NCBI RefSeq assembly: GCF_018595675.2
Contig: NZ_CP092333.1
Span: 2,628,001-2,692,000, forward strand
Length of the DNA: 64,000 nucleotides
Source of the DNA: Flavihumibacter fluvii
GTDB taxonomy: Bacteria; Bacteroidota; Bacteroidia; Chitinophagales; Chitinophagaceae
Direction: 5' to 3'
Shown here: positions 63,874 to 64,000 of the stretch, piece by piece
Layout of the letters: each line of letters opens with the position of its first letter
How positions within the stretch are numbered: position 1 is the first letter of the stretch
Position numbers and translations under genes: made by a program
Notes under the pieces: generated by a model
The model's input: the letters and a program-made list of their open reading frames with translations, nothing else
The model's database searches: none
Told to the model about the DNA's origin: nothing

Positions 63874-64000
63874 TCATTTCTTATCAGGTTTTTCGTCAAG
63901 GAACTTTTCAATCATGGGAACGACAAGTTGGCTTTCTTTAAAGTCGGGTTTTATTGTTGTAACTTCTCCAATGTACTCTCCATGTCCGCCTGGAATTATT
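63874..64000 (-). CDS. C-terminal end of an unidentified gene (5' part outside window)
   Basis: The last 41 residues of a protein read from the right edge: IIPGGHGEY then VTTIKPDFKES and a helical tail ending EKPDKK, stop TGA at 63874-63876. The PGGHGE string resembles the catalytic-His loop of some hydrolases, but the piece is too short to assign. It abuts the D-aminoacylase fragment with three bases between stop codons, marking a deletion or rearrangement junction. Confidence 0.6.
   Translation of the reverse strand, partial: IIPGGHGEYIGEVTTIKPDFKESQLVVPMIEKFLDEKPDKK

Overview
The window looks like chromosome of a free-living Bacteroidota, most plausibly the Chitinophagaceae. Several things point there: two esterases ending in a type IX secretion (T9SS) sorting domain, a SusC-like TonB receptor with an STN domain next to a DUF4249 lipoprotein, many Sec and lipoprotein signal peptides ending in AQ or C, a dense set of glycoside hydrolases, and an A-rich start context with few Shine-Dalgarno sites. 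The genus is inference. I saw no rRNA, tRNA, CRISPR array, insertion sequence or prophage.

Layout. 1-3720 (minus): an APC permease of ethanolamine-permease type, a glutamine-synthetase-like ligase and an iron alcohol dehydrogenase cut by the window edge. 3750-6898 (minus): a CHASE3-PAS histidine kinase, a DUF1080 protein and a HAD hydrolase. 7231-17658 (minus): an exported glycan-degrading block (GH29, GH92, GH31) plus a sterol-desaturase-like hydroxylase, a PhyH dioxygenase and a large TIM-barrel hydrolase; a TauE/SafE permease (plus) follows. 18528-24885 (minus): GH36, a serine hydrolase, a ThuA-like protein and two exported sugar isomerase/epimerase-fold proteins.

25023-41191 (plus) is the centre of interest. 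It is a tight run of 14 genes: RidA, three SelA-like PLP enzymes, three EF_0837-type amidohydrolases, two PQQ-sugar-dehydrogenase/cytochrome c lipoproteins, an SMP-30-like lactonase, an RraA-like aldolase, a BASS transporter, a SnoaL-like protein and a CBM9-like protein. Every enzyme carries an export signal, and the PLP enzymes and RidA carry twin-arginine-like ones. I propose an extracytoplasmic pathway that oxidises, deacylates, deaminates and splits an amino-sugar (acid) before uptake of the keto-acid product. The substrate is not known.

41199-48450 (minus): an unknown secreted protein, a TonB receptor, DUF4249 and a macroglobulin-like protein. 48645-54694 (minus): two tandem sialate-O-acetylesterase-like T9SS proteins and a six-hairpin glycosidase. 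54925-64000: an ArsR-rhodanese regulator, an MFS transporter and a broken rhodanese gene, then an alkaline-phosphatase-fold protein, an M19 dipeptidase, an alpha/beta hydrolase, a cupin, a subclass B1 metallo-beta-lactamase, a decayed D-aminoacylase pseudogene and the tail of an unidentified gene. This right end has the most gene decay and looks accessory.
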